Assembly (NCBI GenBank): GCA_025642075.2
Contig: JAODUO010000123.1
Location: forward strand, 668,501 to 732,500
From: Ridgeia piscesae
Lineage: Eukaryota > Annelida > Polychaeta > Sabellida > Siboglinidae
Length of the DNA stretch: 64,000 nt
Direction: 5' to 3'
In this document: in pieces, positions 51,501 to 62,995 of the stretch
Layout: every line of letters starts with the position of its first letter
Numbering within the stretch: the first letter of the stretch is position 1
Notes under the pieces: model-generated
Seen by the model: only the letters and a program-made list of their open reading frames with translations
Told to the model about the DNA's origin: nothing
Databases searched by the model: none
Made by a program: the position numbers and the translations under genes

Positions 51501-53030
51501 TACGAATGGTAAATTTGTCAAAGTGTAGTGTAGCTGTATGCGGTTGTATGGGAATGTTTCGCGTGCTCGCTTTGCGATAAATACAGCCCAGGCATGATTA
51601 CAAAATCAAGAAAATGTGTGGAATTGGCGATTGTATGTGTCAAAACAATGTAAAATCTATAGAACATAACAGCATGGTTTGCTCGTGGGGGAGCGAGCGA
51701 GCGAGCGAGCGAGGGAGCGGGAGGGAGAGGGAGCGAGAGAGCGAGAACGAGAACGAGAGCGAGAGCGAGAGCGAGAGCGAGAGCGCGAGCGAGAGAGAGA
51801 CGGGGGGGGGGAGATATCGGGTATGTGTGCGAACGTGAGCGTACGTGTGTATACATGTCTATAAACGAAAATGTAATTTCGTTGATAACAATAACGTCAT
51901 AACGTTATATTCAGACGCCCGGCCCCGCCAACTACACGACGTCTAACCCCGACACCTACAAGCTGAAGGCGCCCACCTACAGCATGATTGCCCGTAACGT
52001 GATGCCCGGAGACTCGTGCCTCAAGCCTGGGCCAGGAGCCCACTCACCAGAGAGGGTCAGTACTTGACACATCTACCTGTAGTTCTAATGAGAGTTAATC
52101 TGGTCTCTTGGTATCTATGTTAATATTGAACAATGACATTTTTAGAAGTTTTGAGAAACATTAGGAACTTACACAATTATATAAATATTTGGAAATTATA
52201 AAATATGCATGTTCATCGCACTTGAAATCAAGTAAAACTGGTTGTCAAAAATAGCACAGTAAATTTAAATGTCATGTTTGTGAAAATGTGACTAAAACTC
52301 AGTAAAGATAAGTTTTGATTGGATTTATATTATGGCGTTGCCCAAATTACCAATCGTTAGTACCACTTCGCCAGCCGGCCATTTTTAAATTGTCATCAAG
52401 TTGTGGCAGTGGCGCCACTCTTTGAGGAATGTGGTTAACTTCGTATGAGTTTGGTGAACAGATAACATCGCAGCATTTTATTGTTGATAAAATCACAACA
52501 TTTGGTTAAATATTTGCGCGAAGTTTGATTTTATCATTTTAATCTACGGACTGCCACACAGTTTATTTCGACAGAGATAATAGATTGTGCCACCTAGTGA
52601 ATAATAACCTACCAGTAGATTGTCCGCCAGTCGCGTGAAATAGCGTGATATTTGGATGAGAATAGCGTGATATTTGGATTTCCTGTAGCAACACTTCTGA
52701 ATACTGTCTAAAACACTTCAAAGATGAATAAGTATTGTATTCATGCCTAAAAAAATATCCCAGACAACCGACCGGAAGTCAAACATTAGGACCAAAAGTC
52801 AAAGCCTAAACGAAACTCGGAAAGGAATCTGATTGTATTCGATAATCCCCTGCCCTTGCTTATGGGACTGAACGATAATAATATTATTATATAACGCAAC
52901 AGTAACCCGTTATTACAATATCCTTGTTTGTTTTTAGGTATACATCAACAAACGACAGATGCCAAGCTTCAGTTTCGGCATCCGACATTCCGTTTACGAA
53001 GCGCCACTGATCATCGACCCAGTCCAATGA
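45503..53030 (+). CDS. ODF3: ODF3/CIMAP1-type SHIPPO-repeat protein, complete, 6 coding exons (gene-level entry)
   Basis: Joined exons give 252 residues, close to the 254 of human ODF3 (CIMAP1A), an outer dense fibre / ciliary microtubule-associated protein of sperm tails and axonemes. Seen: PGP repeats SPGPCY (18-23), SPGPCH (60-65), TPGPGAHSPEKSG (96-108), TPGPANY (176-182), KPGPGAHSPER (212-222), plus FGIRH and GRSK-GSF motifs. The fourth repeat reads APAPNAY (132-138), losing the PGP glycine, whereas the paralogue downstream keeps IPGPNVY. The start ATG has a good context (TCACCATGG). No transmembrane or signal segment. Function is by family; testis/cilia expression is an inference. Confidence 0.93.
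45599..46433 (+). other. ODF3 intron 1, with element E copy 2
   Basis: Element E copy 2 at about 46045-46310 shares TGCCACCTCCTCTGCTCAGA, GTAATTTGTAACGGGAA, GAACGTGGGAACGTTAAACA and TTGGCAGGCCGTAAA with copy 1 and carries ~60 extra central bases. The rest is unique. Confidence 0.6.
46434..46564 (+). CDS. ODF3: ODF3 exon 2 (residues 33-76)
   Basis: THDPRSVHFRSPAYAFGIRH then DDCSPGPCHLPEQKIYRDG. Acceptor CCCACCCAG, donor GTAGGG, Arg76 split AG|G. Confidence 0.94.
46590..46955 (-). mobile_element. Non-LTR retrotransposon fragment (RT ORF C-terminus), minus strand
   Basis: The minus-strand ORF 46704-46955 reads KVTDMIEQVRGRKWAWAGHV then RTRDNRWTSRITWKP, closely resembling the post-RT C-terminus common to many LINE ORF2 proteins (..WAGH..DNRWT.R...W.P). 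The adjacent frame (46590-46707) continues with WKGTIW-like sequence after a frameshift. A dead fragment inside ODF3 intron 2. Confidence 0.7.
46956..48897 (+). other. Middle of ODF3 intron 2
   Basis: Four loosely repeated TCTTGTA-AG segments at about 46900-47100, then AT-rich DNA. At 47697-47765 an inverted L2-like tail (AATAATAATAATTTATTTC.. TATAGCGCCCC) is seen. No exon recognised. Confidence 0.55.
48898..49245 (+). mobile_element. Dispersed element A, copy 3, with a terminal repeat at each end
   Basis: GTGCTGCCACCTCACGTAGC at the left and ACTGCCACCTCACTGAGCC at the right are the direct terminal repeats; the body matches copies 1 and 2 (CTGCTTCATAAACAACTG, GGCCTGAGAGCCAATCAGC). It ends 33 bp before exon 3. 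Confidence 0.7.
49278..49450 (+). CDS. ODF3: ODF3 exon 3 (residues 76-134)
   Basis: DGTPHYSLYSRRSGPSPF then KTPGPGAHSPEKSGPSAYY. Acceptor CATTGCAG, donor GTGAGT, phase 1 end. Codon use is GC-rich. Confidence 0.94.
49451..50812 (+). other. ODF3 intron 3, upstream of the MITE
   Basis: Contains GTCAGCGGTCAGCAG short repeats next to the donor, element F copy 2 (about 49535-49685), a GCGTGC-rich stretch at 49990-50050, and TTTA repeats at 50540-50600. No exon seen. Confidence 0.55.
50813..51272. mobile_element. Palindromic MITE, copy 2, next to ODF3 exon 4
   Basis: Left end TTATAAACTATCCGGGTGAC.. GTTTCTGCGCATGC; right end is its inverse (GCGCATGCGCAGAAACATCA.. CCGGAAAAATATAAACGC). About 460 bp. 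TGGTATAAATACCA and its partner GGTATTTATACC lie inside, giving a second inverted pair. No ORF. Confidence 0.75.
51299..51423 (+). CDS. ODF3: ODF3 exon 4 (residues 134-175)
   Basis: APNAYSLDAMLGRTV.. then QFSMTGRSKVGSFYEDHAK. Acceptor TTTTCTAG lies about 27 bp after the end of a MITE; donor GTAAGC. Same length (125 bp) and phase as exon 63707-63831 of the paralogue. Confidence 0.94.
51690..51805. repeat. GAGC/GAGA purine tract in ODF3 intron 4
   Basis: GAGCGAGCGAGC then GAGAGCGAGAGC-type runs on one strand over about 115 bp; ends in a G run. Confidence 0.95.
51915..52055 (+). CDS. ODF3: ODF3 exon 5 (residues 176-222)
   Basis: TPGPANYTTSNPDTYKLKAP then YSMIARNVMPGD and KPGPGAHSPER. Acceptor ATATTCAG, donor GTCAGT. 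Confidence 0.94.
52056..52937 (+). other. ODF3 intron 5
   Basis: Unique sequence; a short near-duplicate TAGCGTGATATTTGGAT occurs twice at about 52640-52680. Nothing else recognised. Confidence 0.65.
52938..53030 (+). CDS. ODF3: ODF3 exon 6 (residues 223-252) and stop
   Basis: VYINKRQMPSFSFGIRHSVY then EAPLIIDPVQ and TGA. The FGIRHS..PL..D ending is typical of the family. Acceptor GTTTTTAG. Confidence 0.94.
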   Translation, partial: VYINKRQMPSFSFGIRHSVYEAPLIIDPVQ

Positions 53031-53323
53031 GCGCGAAGCGATAGCGGCGTCTGCGCGAGACGACTTCGCGACGGACGCTAAGAAATCCGAATACGTTGCA
53101 GACCGTGGTGTAGTTCGGCTGCTCCGTTGCTTACCTGTGATATGTTAGGTTCTGTCCAGTGGCGTGACAACACTTGTACAGTCGACATTCACGCACAAAT
53201 GTTGTGACACTTACATTCGTATTGGCTAACAACGGAGGATACAGGGCTTTAACTGGATAGATACATGGCAACCGTGGTTTGATATGACTTACACTCCTTC
53301 CTACAAGTAAGTCGTACAGGTAG

Positions 53324-53401
<78 letters not shown>

Positions 53402-56284
53402 TTTACTAATGCAAGGATATATGAATATATATGCATACACATATAAGGTGTGTACATTCACGTGTCCGTTTGTCCCGTCCTCTATGCGAATGTATACAAT
53501 TAGACGACACGGATATTGCTTGCGTGTTGGTCTTGATATTTCCTTTTCATTTCCATCTTTTAAACCTTGGGCATACATACATATGTATGCATATGCTTAG
53601 AATACACATATGTACATATACTGACGCGTGCACATACATGTGTGCAAATATGCACGTCATAATGTGTGTGTTTGGCGTCTGTACACGTTAGTGGTTTGCA
53701 ACCGTCTTGCCGTGTTGGCGATTCCTAAATATAAGTATACCTTTACTTTTTAGAGTAATGTATTTTTAAATGTTAACTAATGTTGTCGACGTCGGAAGAG
53801 TATTTAATAATAATGTGTCGTATGAAACGTGTTTTCTTATTACACAAGATAATGTACCGTTGCACTGTCCTATATTTTTTTCACTTAATTTATTATGAAA
53901 TTTATTAATAACGTATTACAAAGATGACACCGCAATGTCATTATTGTCAGCAAAAACTGTACATTGCGGTACTAGTACCTCGGCACTGGTCAGTATTTCG
54001 TTGTATCACGTGAAGGGATGCGCTTCAAAGAAAGAATGCATAATGCAAGAAGTATTATTTTCGAATACATTTTTGAAGAATGTAAGGAAAATAAATACAT
54101 TTTACATAGTTGTAGCGAGTAATGGTCAAACGTGTTACAATCACTTATACCTCTGTCTGGAGATAAGTGAATATGATTGTGGATTTTCGGTAATTATAAC
54201 CACTTCCGGTTGGCCGGTTTTTGGCCATGGCGTCTCTTACCTAGCCAATTTATTGGACCTTTGCACGTCATGCGGCTATTCTAAATTCGCAGTTTATTAC
54301 GCCGTCATCGACATAATATCGTCGATAAAAGATGTGTGATTTTCGTCGCAGTACTCAGCCGTCAAGACAAGAATGTAACCTTTATAGGCCTGCAAATGTG
54401 TCAGTTGTTGCTATACTGACTCGCCTGCTTGACACTGCGAGGTTTGCTGACCGTGTGACATCATTTAGTTTTCATTAAAAACCGCTTTTTGTTTGCGAGA
54501 AAACTTTATTTCTTCATGCAAAAGCGCTATTTTTATAACTGAAAACAATTTGCAAGATGGCGGCCGTGTGTATGGGCGGTTCATTGTAAGACGGCACGTG
54601 TGGCTCCCCCTGGTGGATACTTCTAGATGTAGGAACGGCTGACTGGTGTGGCCAGCTTGTTCTGTCTACGAAGACGGCTAATGTCATTTGCTAGACTGTA
54701 TATCTCGACGACAGCGAGAATTTCAGTCGTAATTGTCAGCAAACTGTGACATTGAATTTATATTTCCAGCAGTTTCATAATTCAACAACTGATTGAACAT
54801 TATGACGCTGGGTATGATAAAGATAAATGTACGTAGACATATCGACTTTTTAAAGTCGAACTGTCAAATTAGCCAGTATAGAGTCTACCAAATGACAATA
54901 CGCACACCCCGCCAGGTCGTGAACTTTGGCTAAGTATTAAATTCTAACCCTTAAAGAGGGTGAATTGTTCGAAACTTGTGCCGCTAGACAAGACTGATGT
55001 AGTATTTTTGCTTGGAATGATTGATGACGTACAAATAAAACATATCTAAGACTTGTTTCCTCCGTTGCTTGTGTCTTTTCGACTTGATCACTAAGCACCC
55101 CGTAGCAAAAGTTTCGGTAGAGATCTTTAAACAAATTAAATTCCCTGAAAAATACATCGCGATACAAATTATATACGTTTTGTATAATTATAGAAGATAT
55201 ATTTTGCTTGGTCACGTCACTTTATATTGAATGCCATAGCACTTTTGATTTATATATTCCTTTTAATTTTATAAATATACTATATAATTATATAGATTGT
55301 CTTTATATAGTTCGATAGCAAAAATAAGATACAAATATCTCCATTAAAAAAATCCATACTGTATATTCCATAGAACTGTTTTGCAAATAGTTGCCCCATA
55401 GTGCAAGAAGCTATACATCTTGTGTCATTCTTCTACAAAACTAAACGTCATTTAAGATGTTAAACGTCAACCAGCCGTGTTTTATAACAAGTGATTGTTG
55501 AGGAACAAGCTGTACTTGTATGTCCAAAGCGGTGGCGGAATAGTTCCACTAATGAGGCGCGTCCGATATTTTAGGCTACTCCGGTAGCAGTCGATGCCAC
55601 GATTGTCGCAAAGGTTCCAATTTATATTTATTTCATACAGCCACACATTTTAGCAAACTTATCGAACTTATCGACTGCATATAGAAACTTTACAATACAC
55701 TGATTTTGGGCTTATTTTTCGCTGTCACTTGCGCATGGCGTCTGCATCATTTCTATCACAATCACACGTCTGTGGGTAACGAAATCAACTGCATTGGAAA
55801 ATAATGTTACAAAACGCACCTATCTAATTTATGTTAATAATGTTCTAACTTTTTTTCAACGGGCACATTTTCAGTGTCAAACCTGACCTTAGACGACATC
55901 TGGAATATCTTTCCCTTCTTCTTCATCTCTCGGGAGTCCCTACCTTTCTCCATTGAACCGTTGGGTATATTCTAGAAACGTCACCAATCATCATTTTCGA
56001 ATTATGTGTATTCTCATAGTACATCAACTATAATGCAAAGTAACATGACTTGCGAAATGCATAGACATAGTAAAGGCTTTCTATGCTACTGACCCTGATC
56101 AGATGCGCTGGACAGGTCCTTTGGGAACGTTTGACTCACGAAACGCTTCCAATTATAAGGAAGACGTTGCCGGTAATTGGTTTCGGGTAAGAATACGACG
56201 GTAGGCCTGCAACGAAGCACCATACGACGTGCGTCTGAGTAATTACTTGTCGCAAGTCAACTCAACCTCACACCTGCAACAGCG
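53031..56284. other. 3' UTR of ODF3 and intergenic region
   Basis: Holds a (TA)n tract of about 70 bp (53328-53398). An open frame at 53935-54339 (134 codons) has no recognised domain and no splice context, so it is not called. The true poly(A) site is not clear. Confidence 0.5.
53328..53398. repeat. (TA)n microsatellite
   Basis: About 35 uninterrupted TA units 300 bp after the ODF3 stop codon. Confidence 0.98.
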
Positions 56285-56469
56285 CGCGCGGTTAAGTGGT
56301 AACGATCGCTGGAGCCGGGCGCGGTAAAGTCAACAGAGCCGAGTGACTTATTGCGCCCACGGCAAGCTAGGTCTCGATGCCAGACCAGACTGTCACGTGA
56401 CCGGCGCTAGCAACGCCGGCGAACTTGCAAACAAAGTCGGGTGAAAGTGGGAACTCGACATAGGGACGG
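56285..56469 (+). promoter_or_regulatory. CpG-rich candidate promoter / first exon of the ODF3 paralogue
   Basis: GCGCGCGCGGTTAAG, GAGCCGGGCGCGG and GACCGGCGCTAGCAACGCCG are densely CpG and the stretch ends in donor GACGG|GTGAGTATT at 56469-56470. Arrangement parallels 39940-40236 upstream of the first gene. A second possible first exon ends at GAG|GTGAGT near 57882. Link to the paralogue is inferred. Confidence 0.35.
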
Positions 56470-56884
56470 GTGAGTATTGTCCTTAAAGCATACGTTAACT
56501 AACCACTTGTTGCTGTTGTCTAACCGAAGTCGGACGTTCGCCTACGAGAACCGTCGGTCCATCGGATTGATCAAATGCGTGCCGGCTAGGTCACACGGCA
56601 AAGTAATCGGATAGGACCTATTTACAACACGATAACCTGTTGTCTTGTATCAGTCGAAGATAAGATGACTGTATGCAGGTGTTTAGATTCAAGCATTACT
56701 GCTGAACGTATTAATTTGATTGTGTACAGTTGTTCATTCTTAGAAGTGGTAGTGTTTCGTATTTTTCAATGTTCGTGATAGGATGACAATTAAAGAGACA
56801 CCCAAACAAGCTTAATTACTTACAGTAACGACATGCTCTGATATTCTCACATATAAATTAAAGTTTAACGGCCTGTGACCATGG

Positions 56885-57352
56885 GTGCGCGCGAATCAAA
56901 CAACTTCAAAAGAAAGCCGTCATAATCATAATTCAAATAAATTAATATAATGCTCTTGGCTTACTAAAAGACAACATCACCATTCAGAAGGTTTACAATT
57001 ACTAAAAGTAGAACGTACTCTAAAATTGCATGAACTGAAACTATACAAAGAGTGTTTACACAATAAACTACCTGTTTATCTGCAAAATTTACCACATGTC
57101 CAAAACATTAGTATTGACCACTTTTAGACACATGGTAAATATAGAATCCATACAGTGAGGATCCACCATGAATTTAGAAATCGCAGCAGCAGTTTGCCAC
57201 ATACCATAAATAATATACTTGGCTTACTAAAAGACAATATCGCCACTCACAATTTGTACACCTTCTCCTCTTATACCAATCCTTATTATCTGAATACGTA
57301 CACTGAACAATGTGTGCGATTCAAAACTGTTATGCAATACACCATTGAATAA
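56885..57352 (+). mobile_element. Degenerate non-LTR retrotransposon 3' fragment
   Basis: Conceptual reading with frameshifts gives LQKKAV..II, LYKECLHNKLPVYLQNLPHV, then in an open stretch RIHHEFRNRSSSLPHTINN and DNIATHNLYTFSSYTNPYYL, resembling the C-terminal tail of LINE reverse transcriptases (..QKKAiRii.. / ..LP..IN...I.THsl.gFs.Y.K.YyL..Y...C). Several stops interrupt it. Confidence 0.6.
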
Positions 57353-58584
57353 CAATGCATACCTCCTTGGTATTAAATTACTTTTTTCCTAAACCGACTG
57401 TTTACATACTGTTTCTTAAACAGACTGTTTATCTACTTACTATTAGCATATGCAATACAAGCACATATAATTAGTATTTATCAAATTTAGTAGCAATGCG
57501 TTAATTAATATAGCTTTAGCTCAAAACAAAAAAAACATGTTTTTATTCATTATGCATACTCATTAAACTATTCAAAGCGACTCAGACGAGTGCACTAAAG
57601 TTGTCTACCGAATTTAACCTTGATGACAAACAGATTACTAGCGAAAAACATTGACAAACACACGTTCATTGTTGTTCGCTCTCTCTGCAGCCAAGCTTGC
57701 CGCACCGCCATTCAGCGTCGTTCGCGTCATTATTTATCGTTGACTTGTGTGCTAAGCGGCCCTTTGTTTACCGTTGCCGCGCTACCACTCCCATATAACG
57801 TCAAGCGACAATTAACGCGACAAAAACACCAGCAATGAGCCACTTTGTTTGATACAATCAAGATAAACTTTCGCGAACGTGAGGTGAGTTTCCAGACAAG
57901 TCTGTGCTTGTCGTTTTGTCGTGCACTGCCGAGTGAATATGCACTTAATCAGTAATTGGAGTACTCGCGAGTACTGCTCAGCCTCAGCTCAGTTGCCGCG
58001 TCTTCGACTTCGCCTGGGCACGGGAGACAGGGCCAAGGTTGTGATAATCGCAAAAGTTGTCATGGCTGCTATCAACTTATGGACATACGTTGTTTTAGTG
58101 ACCAGTGCAACTTATCCATCTCTGGAACGTCCAGTTTTGTTTCTACATAGTACACTCTTGTTGTTAACTATTTCCTTTATATTGTGACATGGAAAATAAA
58201 AAGTTAATAATAAATTGATTAATAATAATAAATAAATTTATTAATTATTGCCAGTGCAACTTGTCAATCTCTGCAACCTCCAGTTTAGTTTCTACATTCT
58301 CATTATTATATATTTTCAATATCATGGGAATAATAAACAAGTTTAATGATATAATAACAGTTAATAATTGTTTCTTCAAAACTTGGTCTAAATTATTTGG
58401 CAACATGTAAATCGTAACCATATCCTAACCCCACTGGTAGGCCTAGCCGGTTAATAGTTTAGACCAGTTAAAGCCTATAAGTAAAACACTATCATATTTC
58501 TCTGACTCAGCAACTTTGTATGTTTGTCATGTCTTGATATCAAGAGAGCTCCAATAAATTTACCACGTGTTACATGTGTTTTAC
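57353..58584. other. Presumed 5' intron/intergenic DNA of the ODF3 paralogue
   Basis: Unique sequence with CpG-rich patches at 57690-57850. Short ORFs there have no recognised domain. Confidence 0.5.
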
Positions 58585-58755
58585 CAGAGCTATTAGGTAG
58601 GAGCTGGGGCACTCCCCTGTATAACCAAACGCTCACAGATCTTGCTCAATCTCAGACATCTCGTCGTTTTGTATGATATCTGTTTTAAGTTTTTATACCA
58701 TCCGTGTAAGGGCGCTGCGTGTTTAAGAGCCAAAGCTCGGACGGATTAGCTCTGG
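58585..58755 (-). mobile_element. Dispersed element B, second copy
   Basis: Inverse relative of 20877-21066, sharing GAGCTGGGGCACTCCC, AGATCTTGCTCAATCTCAGA, TATCTGTTTTAAGTTTTTATA and CATCCGTGTAAGGGCGCTG. Confidence 0.65.
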
Positions 58756-59074
58756 TTACGTCTAACTGTGTTCGAGGTTTGACTTCCCACGATAGAGATA
58801 TAACTTATAGAAGTGTTATCTATAAGTTATAACTTATAGAAATATATAACTTATTGAAGTGAAATATATTATTAATTGATTCTATGACTGTGATTATTGT
58901 TTAATTAACGGAAACTGTTATTACATTTTCACAGCACACGCAGGTATTTAAATCAAGGATGCCAGCTCCTATGTTTTTGTTTCATTTAATATGTGTTATG
59001 AGTACAACATGCCAAACTGTGCTTAGTTACTTTATTAAGCCCTGACCAGTTGTTCACGATTTGAAATATTCCAT

Positions 59075-59245
59075 CTGCAACATTTCAAATGGTAAATAAA
59101 GCATCCAGTTTTCAAACAAACTTGATTGACACTAATGGAGGGGAGATCAGAGTTAACCACAATAGCCTTTGATGTTTAACTTTCCCACATTCTAGACAGC
59201 AGACTTCCCGTTATAAATTACTGCTCAGCCAATTCTCTCCCTTTA
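59075..59245 (-). mobile_element. Dispersed element E, copy 3 (inverted)
   Basis: CTTTGATGTTTAACTTTCCC, ACATTCTAGACAGCAGA and ACTGCTCAGCCAATTCTCTC match the complement of copies 1 and 2. Confidence 0.6.
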
Positions 59246-59489
59246 AAGCCAAGTAAGGTTTCTGTTTCTTTATCCTTTTTGGGCCAGGAGTGGTGGTGTC
59301 TAATTATTAACAGGAAGTTTGCTGATTTAGTTGTACTTCCACCCCACCCCCCTCCCACCCACACACAGACAGTTCACCAGGTACACAAAATAATTTACAG
59401 AAGTACTTGTATCTGATGTTTAGCAAACATTAAATACAGTTTTACAATCACCACCCTACATGCATGCAAACTATGATTGTTGTACATAT

Positions 59490-60128
59490 AATTGTATCTT
59501 CATTGTGCAATTACAGTCATACATACATAGGTACATATCTTCATTGTGAAACTGCAGTCATACATACATAGGTACATGTCTTCATTGTGAAACTACAGTC
59601 ATACATACATAGGTACATGTCTTCATTGTGAAACTACAGTCATACATACATAGGTACGTGTCTTCATTGTGAAACTACAGTCATACATACATAGGTACAT
59701 ATCTTCATTGTGAAACTACAGTCATACATAAATAGGTACAAATCTTCATTTTGAAAGTAGTCATACATACATAGGTACATATCTTCATTGTGAAACTACA
59801 GTCATACATACATAGGTACATGTCTTCATTGTGAAACTACAGTCATACATACATAGGTACATATCTTCATTGTGAAACTACAGTCATACATACATAGGTA
59901 CATATCTTCATTGTGAAACTACAGTCATACATACATAGGTACATGTCTTCATTGTGAAACTACAGTCATACATACATAGGTACACATCTTCATTGTGAAA
60001 CTACAGTCATACATACATAGGTACATGTCTTCATTGTGAAACTACAGTCATATACATAGGTATATATCATCATTGTGAAACTACAGTCATACATACATAC
60101 ATAGGTACATATTTTCACTGTGAAACAA
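59490..60128 (+). repeat. ~40-bp minisatellite, about 16 copies
   Basis: Unit CTTCATTGTGAAACTACAG then TCATACATACATAGGTACAT, with ATATC/ATGTC variation. Located between the ODF3 genes; not coding. Confidence 0.96.
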
Positions 60129-61817
60129 AAAAAGTTACAGATGAGGAACTATCATAAATGTTTTTACTTTTTTGTTGGCCAATTTAATTTATTCATTTCA
60201 AACAACAAGCATAAGAGCTCACAATGTATATGAATAATTTTCATTTGGCATTGTAAACAAGTAAACACGCAAATCAGTAAAACAATATTAAATACAAGTC
60301 AAGGCATGACTAAAATAATAAAGATTGTAAGGTACCAATAACATATGTGTGCAAAAGTGGATTTCCTGTGTAGATTTTTGAAAAATTCATACATTTTCTG
60401 GAGATTCTATAAGACACCCAAAACAGTATGTTGCAATTTGTGATGGGTTCAGTGGTAATTAGTCATTGATTGACTGTACTGTACAGATCTGTATCTGTCA
60501 TCAATGAACAGAAAATTGTGGCAGAATTTATGGTAGATGTGCACCCTGTATAATTTCCGTTAGCATTCCTGGAAGGAGTTCTAGAAATGCATTACACTGG
60601 CAGGAACACAGCACCTTTCTGTTCGTTCCTTGGCTATGCTTAATCTCGTTGTGCAACTTCTCGGTTATTGATTATTGTTTAACAGTAAGATAGGCAAGAA
60701 TGTAATCACGGCGCATTGCTCTCACATGTCTTATTGTACTTAAGGGGTCAGGGACTGTGCCAAAAGACACCATCTATGGACCAGCAAAAAAATATATAAC
60801 TGCATTAAATCTGTGCACACAAATATTGACGGTATTTAATGTTTACATTTGTATATTAAAGCTTTAAGTAGTTGCTTGTTACATTTATTTATACATTTCA
60901 GATAAATAAAATATATACAGGTGAATATTGAAATGTTAAAATATTTCATGTTAATAATGATAAGTAGCAATAAATATATTAGGTTTTCACTATATTGAAT
61001 GGAAGGTCGCAAAGACCATAAGACGAATTGCTACACATGGAAGGGTGTTGGTTTGTTGTTCATATAATGTGGGGGAAATAAACAGCTACAGTGGCACACC
61101 CTACTGGGTAGAACATACACTAATGTACACTGATGTCATTGTTGATATCAGAACAGAACAGCATGATGGGAAATGCCCTGGCAACCTCTTCATATCAGAT
61201 ATCTGGCAGATATCAAAATATAATCCTGAAAGCTGTCTTTGATCAACAACGATCTTTAATCATTTACTATAATATTATTATGTAGACTTATATAGCAATA
61301 AACACTTTTTTTTAGAATCACACATTCTTACATCCACAGATACAAGGCTTTAAATAAAAATAAAAATTTATTATAAAATAATTATGTCATCAACTTGCCA
61401 TGTTGATGTGCTCACTTGTGGCCAATTTTCTGTCTGTCATGCAGCAGTTGGGGAAATCCTAATAAGACTCTTAAAGGTGTTTCTCAGGATCAGTTTTGGG
61501 TGACCTCCTTTTTCGAGGGTATTCGTGTTTTCAAAGGAAACGTAATTAGCCATTTCACTGTGGTGCATCTCGCGCCATTTTATACATACATAGGGGTAGC
61601 TGCTGCTTCCTCAAGGTGGCAGAAATCTGTGATAGACTGCCTAAAACAGTAATACTCATACAGTACTGCATGCCTAAAATGTATCAGCTACATTGTTGAT
61701 GTAGTATTTTTCTGCCAACTTCCACCAGGCTGCTCTACTAGAGATCAGGGAGGGGAAGTGAGCGGGGGGGGGGACTACGATCAGGAAACAAGTATGAAGT
61801 GTGCAGCATCTGTGATT
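60129..61817. other. Unannotated AT-rich region upstream of the ODF3 paralogue
   Basis: No exon, RNA gene or dispersed repeat recognised. Confidence 0.55.
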
Positions 61818-61820
61818 ATG

Positions 61821-61875
<55 letters not shown>

Positions 61876-61935
61876 TGACTACTACTACTACTATGACTAC
61901 TACTACTACTACTATGACTACTACTACTACTACTG

Positions 61936-61975
<40 letters not shown>

Positions 61976-62260
61976 TGACTACTACTACTACTATGACTAC
62001 TACTACTACTACTACTGAATACTACTACTATGACTACTACTACTACTATGACTACTACTACTACTATGACTACTACTACTACTACTATGACTACTACTAC
62101 TACTACGAATACTATGACTACGACTACTACTACTACTATGACTACTACTACTACTATGACTACTACTACTACTAAACTACTACTACTATGACTACTACTA
62201 CTACTATGACTACTACTACTACTACTATGACTACTACTACTACGAATACTACTACTACTA

Positions 62261-62298
<38 letters not shown>

Positions 62299-62300
62299 TG

Positions 62301-62332
<32 letters not shown>

Positions 62333-62333
62333 A

Positions 62334-62385
<52 letters not shown>
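61818..62385. repeat. (TAC)n trinucleotide array with TATGAC interruptions
   Basis: About 570 bp of ACT/TAC repeats broken at intervals by TATGAC and GAATAC. Chance ORFs of Tyr, Thr or Ser/Val homopolymers result. Confidence 0.98.
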
Positions 62386-62463
62386 TTAGCATTGTTATGT
62401 AAAGAAACTAATATCATTGTGTTGGGTTAATGTGCATTTCCCATTTGAGACCATTAAAAGTTA

Positions 62464-62571
62464 TTGCATTGCATTGCATTGCATTGCATTGCATTGCATT
62501 GCATTGCATTGCATTGCATTGCATTGCATTGCATTGCATTGCATTGCATTGCATTGCATTGCATTGCATTG
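62464..62571. repeat. (GCATT)n pentanucleotide array
   Basis: About 21 perfect copies of GCATT running directly into GGTTGCAG, a likely acceptor at 62577-62578, 17 bp before the ATG of the ODF3 paralogue. Confidence 0.98.
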
Positions 62572-62595
62572 GTTGCAGCTAGCAACAACAGCACA

Positions 62596-62995
62596 ATGGT
62601 CTACAACTACACAAAGCCACGATGTCCAATTGCGGCCATGTACAGCAGCCCAGGGCCCTGCTATGCCCTCCCAGGCCTTGTCGGTCAAACTGGACATGAC
62701 CCCCGGAGTGTCCACTTCAAGGGGCCAGCCTACCCCTTCGGCATACGTCACGGGAAATTCCAAGACGACTGCAGCCCTGGACCCTGTTACTTCCCGGACC
62801 CAAAAATCTACCGAGACGGAAAGGACGGAACACCACACTACTCCCTCTATGGGCGACACCCTGAACTATCAAGGTTCAAGGTCCCAGGCCCAGGAACGTA
62901 CTCGCCGGAAAAGTCAGGGCCGTCGGCATACTACGCCCCCCCTAATTACACTTTTGGCATGAAACATATGAGTCGCAAACTGGACCAAATCCCAG
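62596..62995 (+). CDS. ODF3 paralogue exon 1 (residues 1-133 plus one base)
   Basis: 400 bp open from ATG to donor CCAG|GTGGGA in phase 1, the same position and phase as the third intron of the upstream gene. The junctions that are introns upstream read QTGHDPRSV and RDGKDGTPHYS without interruption. Confidence 0.93.

Noticed and set aside
53935..54339. 134-codon ORF after ODF3
   Set aside because: No recognised motif, no repeat of codon bias seen in nearby exons, no splice or start context; chance ORF is likely.
62417..62962. 181-codon ORF overlapping the ODF3 paralogue
   Set aside because: Out-of-frame shadow through the GCATT repeat and exon 1; the true frame starts at 62596 and matches ODF3.
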